DNA of 64,000 nt from Myxococcaceae bacterium JPH2 (GTDB lineage: Bacteria > Myxococcota > Myxococcia > Myxococcales > Myxococcaceae). This document shows positions 42,801 through 45,800 of the stretch, piece after piece (position 1 is the first letter of the stretch; the number at the start of each line of letters is the position of its first letter). The stretch covers positions 45,349 through 109,348 of the forward strand of contig JAEMGR010000018.1 in NCBI GenBank assembly GCA_016458225.1. The letters are read 5' to 3'. The notes under the pieces are model-generated. The model saw only the letters and a program-made list of their open reading frames with translations. It did no database searches and was not told where the DNA came from. A program made the position numbers and the translations under genes.

Positions 42801-45800
42801 AGGGGGCCGACCGAGTCTGCGTCGCGGGCACGTCGGTGGCGTGCTTCACAGTGAGCGGGAGTGTGCTGGCGCCTTCAGGAACGAAGACGCTGTCGGCGCC
42901 GGCTGTCTCGGTGCGAGCGATCGGTGCCTGGCTGCTGGTGGGGACGGACACGGGCCTGACGGTGCTGGATGCCCGCTTCGAGCCTCGGGTCGCGGGCCAG
43001 TATCCCGAAGTGCAGGGCCGAGTGGTGGCCACGGGTGGAGGGGTGTTCGCGGCTCGCGGTGCGACGGTGTCGCGTCTGGGATTGGCGCGAGACCCGGGAT
43101 TGCCGCAGCTCACGTTGTCGGCGCCGAGTACGGCCGCGCCCGGAACGCGGTTGGCATTGGCCACGACCTGGGTGGATGAGGACGAGCCGCTCAATGCGTA
43201 CACTGCGGAGTTGCTCGTCGATGGGCGCGTGGTGGAGGTGCTCGACAGTCGTCTGCCGAGCACAGTGGATCTGCCTCGGATTGGAACGTCCACGCAGCTC
43301 ACGCTGCGCGTCCGTGACCTGGCCGGGAACGTGGTGACGGCGCAGCGCACCGTGTCCTTGGTGGATGACGGGGCGGGGCCCGTGCTGCTGGGGCTCGGGT
43401 TGCCCAGCTCGGTCTTGGAAGGAACGGAGTTCCAGGTTCGCCTCTTGGCGAAGGACCCAGCCCGAGTTGCCGCAGTCGAGGTGACGGTCTCGGGTCAGTC
43501 TCCGGTCACGTTCAACGCGCCCACGTGGGCGGGAGTCCTGCGGGCTCCGATGGTCTCGTCGAGCGGGTCTGTCACGGTGGCTGCGGTGGCCGTGGACGCG
43601 CAGGGGCGCAGGGGGCCGGCAGTCCAAGCGCAGATCCAGGTGGTGGACGACACGGGGGCAGCGCCTCAGGTGTCGACCTTGGAGCGGCAGGGCACAGGTC
43701 CCATCTTGGAGGGGGCGCGTGTGAGCGTGCTGGCCACGACGGCGCCCGCCGCCGTCCGCGAAGTGCGCTTCCTCGTGGACCACGTCGAGCAGCAACGCGT
43801 GACGGGAGCCCCCTACGTGGCATCGCTGCTGATGCCGACGGGGACGGGGTCTCGGGATGTCGTGGTGGAGGCCGTGGCGGTGGATCTGCAGGGCCGGGAG
43901 TCCGCTCCGGTCTCGCTGTCTCTCATCGTGGTGGATGACACCTCGGAGCCGAGTCTGTCTCTCTCCGTGGAGCCGGCTGAGGGGCGCGTTGCCGCGGGCT
44001 CGCTGTTGTCGGCGACAGTGACGGCGTCCGATGCGGGCGGTGTGCTGCACGTCGAGCAAACCCTGACCCAGGGCGGCTCGGTGGTTACGACGGGTGGGGC
44101 GGTGATTCGCTACACGGTGCCCGAGGCGACGCCGATGGGCACGCTGTTGGAGTTGGTCGCTCAGGTGACTGACCGGATGGGCAACGTCACGACCAAGACG
44201 GTGAAGTGGGAAGTGATTGCCCCCGTGCTCTCCTCGACAGGACAACTCTTCACATCCTCGTTTGAAGGAGCCGAGCAACTCGTGGTGCAAGGCGACCGCG
44301 TCTACGTCCGGACGGCGACGGGATTCACGATTGGTGCCCTGACGCGAGGCGATCCGGTATCCCTCGTGGAGCTGGGACGATTCGTGACGCCGAACCGGCC
44401 GCTCTCCATGGCGGTGACGGGTGACACCGTTGTTTTGGCCTACGGAACCGGAGGCGTGGACATCGTGAATGCCACGGACCCGACTGCGCCCGTGGTCGCG
44501 AGCCACCTGGACAACGCCTTTGGTGTCGTGGCTGCCTTTGGGGATTCGGTCTATGCGTCGATGCTGACCCCGAACTATGTCGCGGTATTGGACTTGTCCG
44601 ATCTCGAGCACCCTCTCGTTAACTTTCCCTACGGAGGGACCGCGGTGTTGGTGGGGGCCTCGGTCGATGGAGCGATGCAGAAGTCCGGTAATGGGTTGTA
44701 TGTCCCGGCTCGTACAACGCTGACCGCGAGTGGCAGTAACGGCGGGTCAACTTCATGGGTTGAACTCGATGAGAACATCGTGTCCGCGGAGAGAGACAGC
44801 GGTCGTGTTGTGATTGCTACAAGCAAGGCAATTCGAGTGCACGCTCTGCAAGCCGGAACATTCTTGTCGTCGGCTCCGATGATTGCCGCGCCGCGTGCAC
44901 TTCGCGTCGTCAACGGCATGGCGTATGTGCTGGGCACGGACGGCCGTATGCGCATCGTCGATGTCCGCGAGCCCAGTGCTGCAACTGTGGTGGCATCAGA
45001 GCTGGTTGATGGGGCGGACGTTGCGGTCTCAGGTGGAGTCCTCCTGATCGCGTCTCGATCGGGAGTTGAGGCTCGACGACTGGTTCACGGTACGGCGTCG
45101 CCGACGTCGACCCCCTCTGCGACCATGACATTCTCGGATGTCCCAATGGGCCTCTCGGATTACCGAGGGGGTGTCGTGGTTGCCGCCGGGAGCGCGGGTT
45201 TCCGATACCTGGATTCCACATCACCGACGCGATTTGTCGAGCGGTCGCAACTGACAGGATTCTCGGGTCGGCAAATCGAGCGAATGGGGAATGATCTCTA
45301 TTACCTGCTCGGAAACAGAATTGAGTGGAACTATGAGCAGGAGGGCGGGGGGCTCTCGCTGAACATGTCGGGTTGGTACAGAAACTACTGGCTGGCCCAG
45401 ATGGGAGCGGTCACGCGTTTCTCGGTCGCCAAGGGGCGTCTCTGGGCGATGAATGGCGGAAGGATTTCCACTTTGGCCCTGCCCGATGGGGTCGGAGTGC
45501 CCTCGATGCTGATGTCGAGTGGCGCGGTGGATATCTCGGGGGATGACATTCACGCTGCTGTGGCCCATGGCGCAGGAGGCTGGAGTTTGCTGGGAGCCGA
45601 TGCCTCGGGCAGCATGCGCAGGCTGGCGACCTATGCTGGCGTCGCTGTGAGTGCGGTCGCGCTGCGAGGCGAATTGGCCGTGACGGCCAACGCTACGTCG
45701 GTCACGTCATGGAGCATCAGCGATTCATCTGCGACGCAGCGGGTGACTGTGTCCACTGCGGGCCCCGTTGTTCGGGCTCGCCTCTACGGGCGCCTCGCTG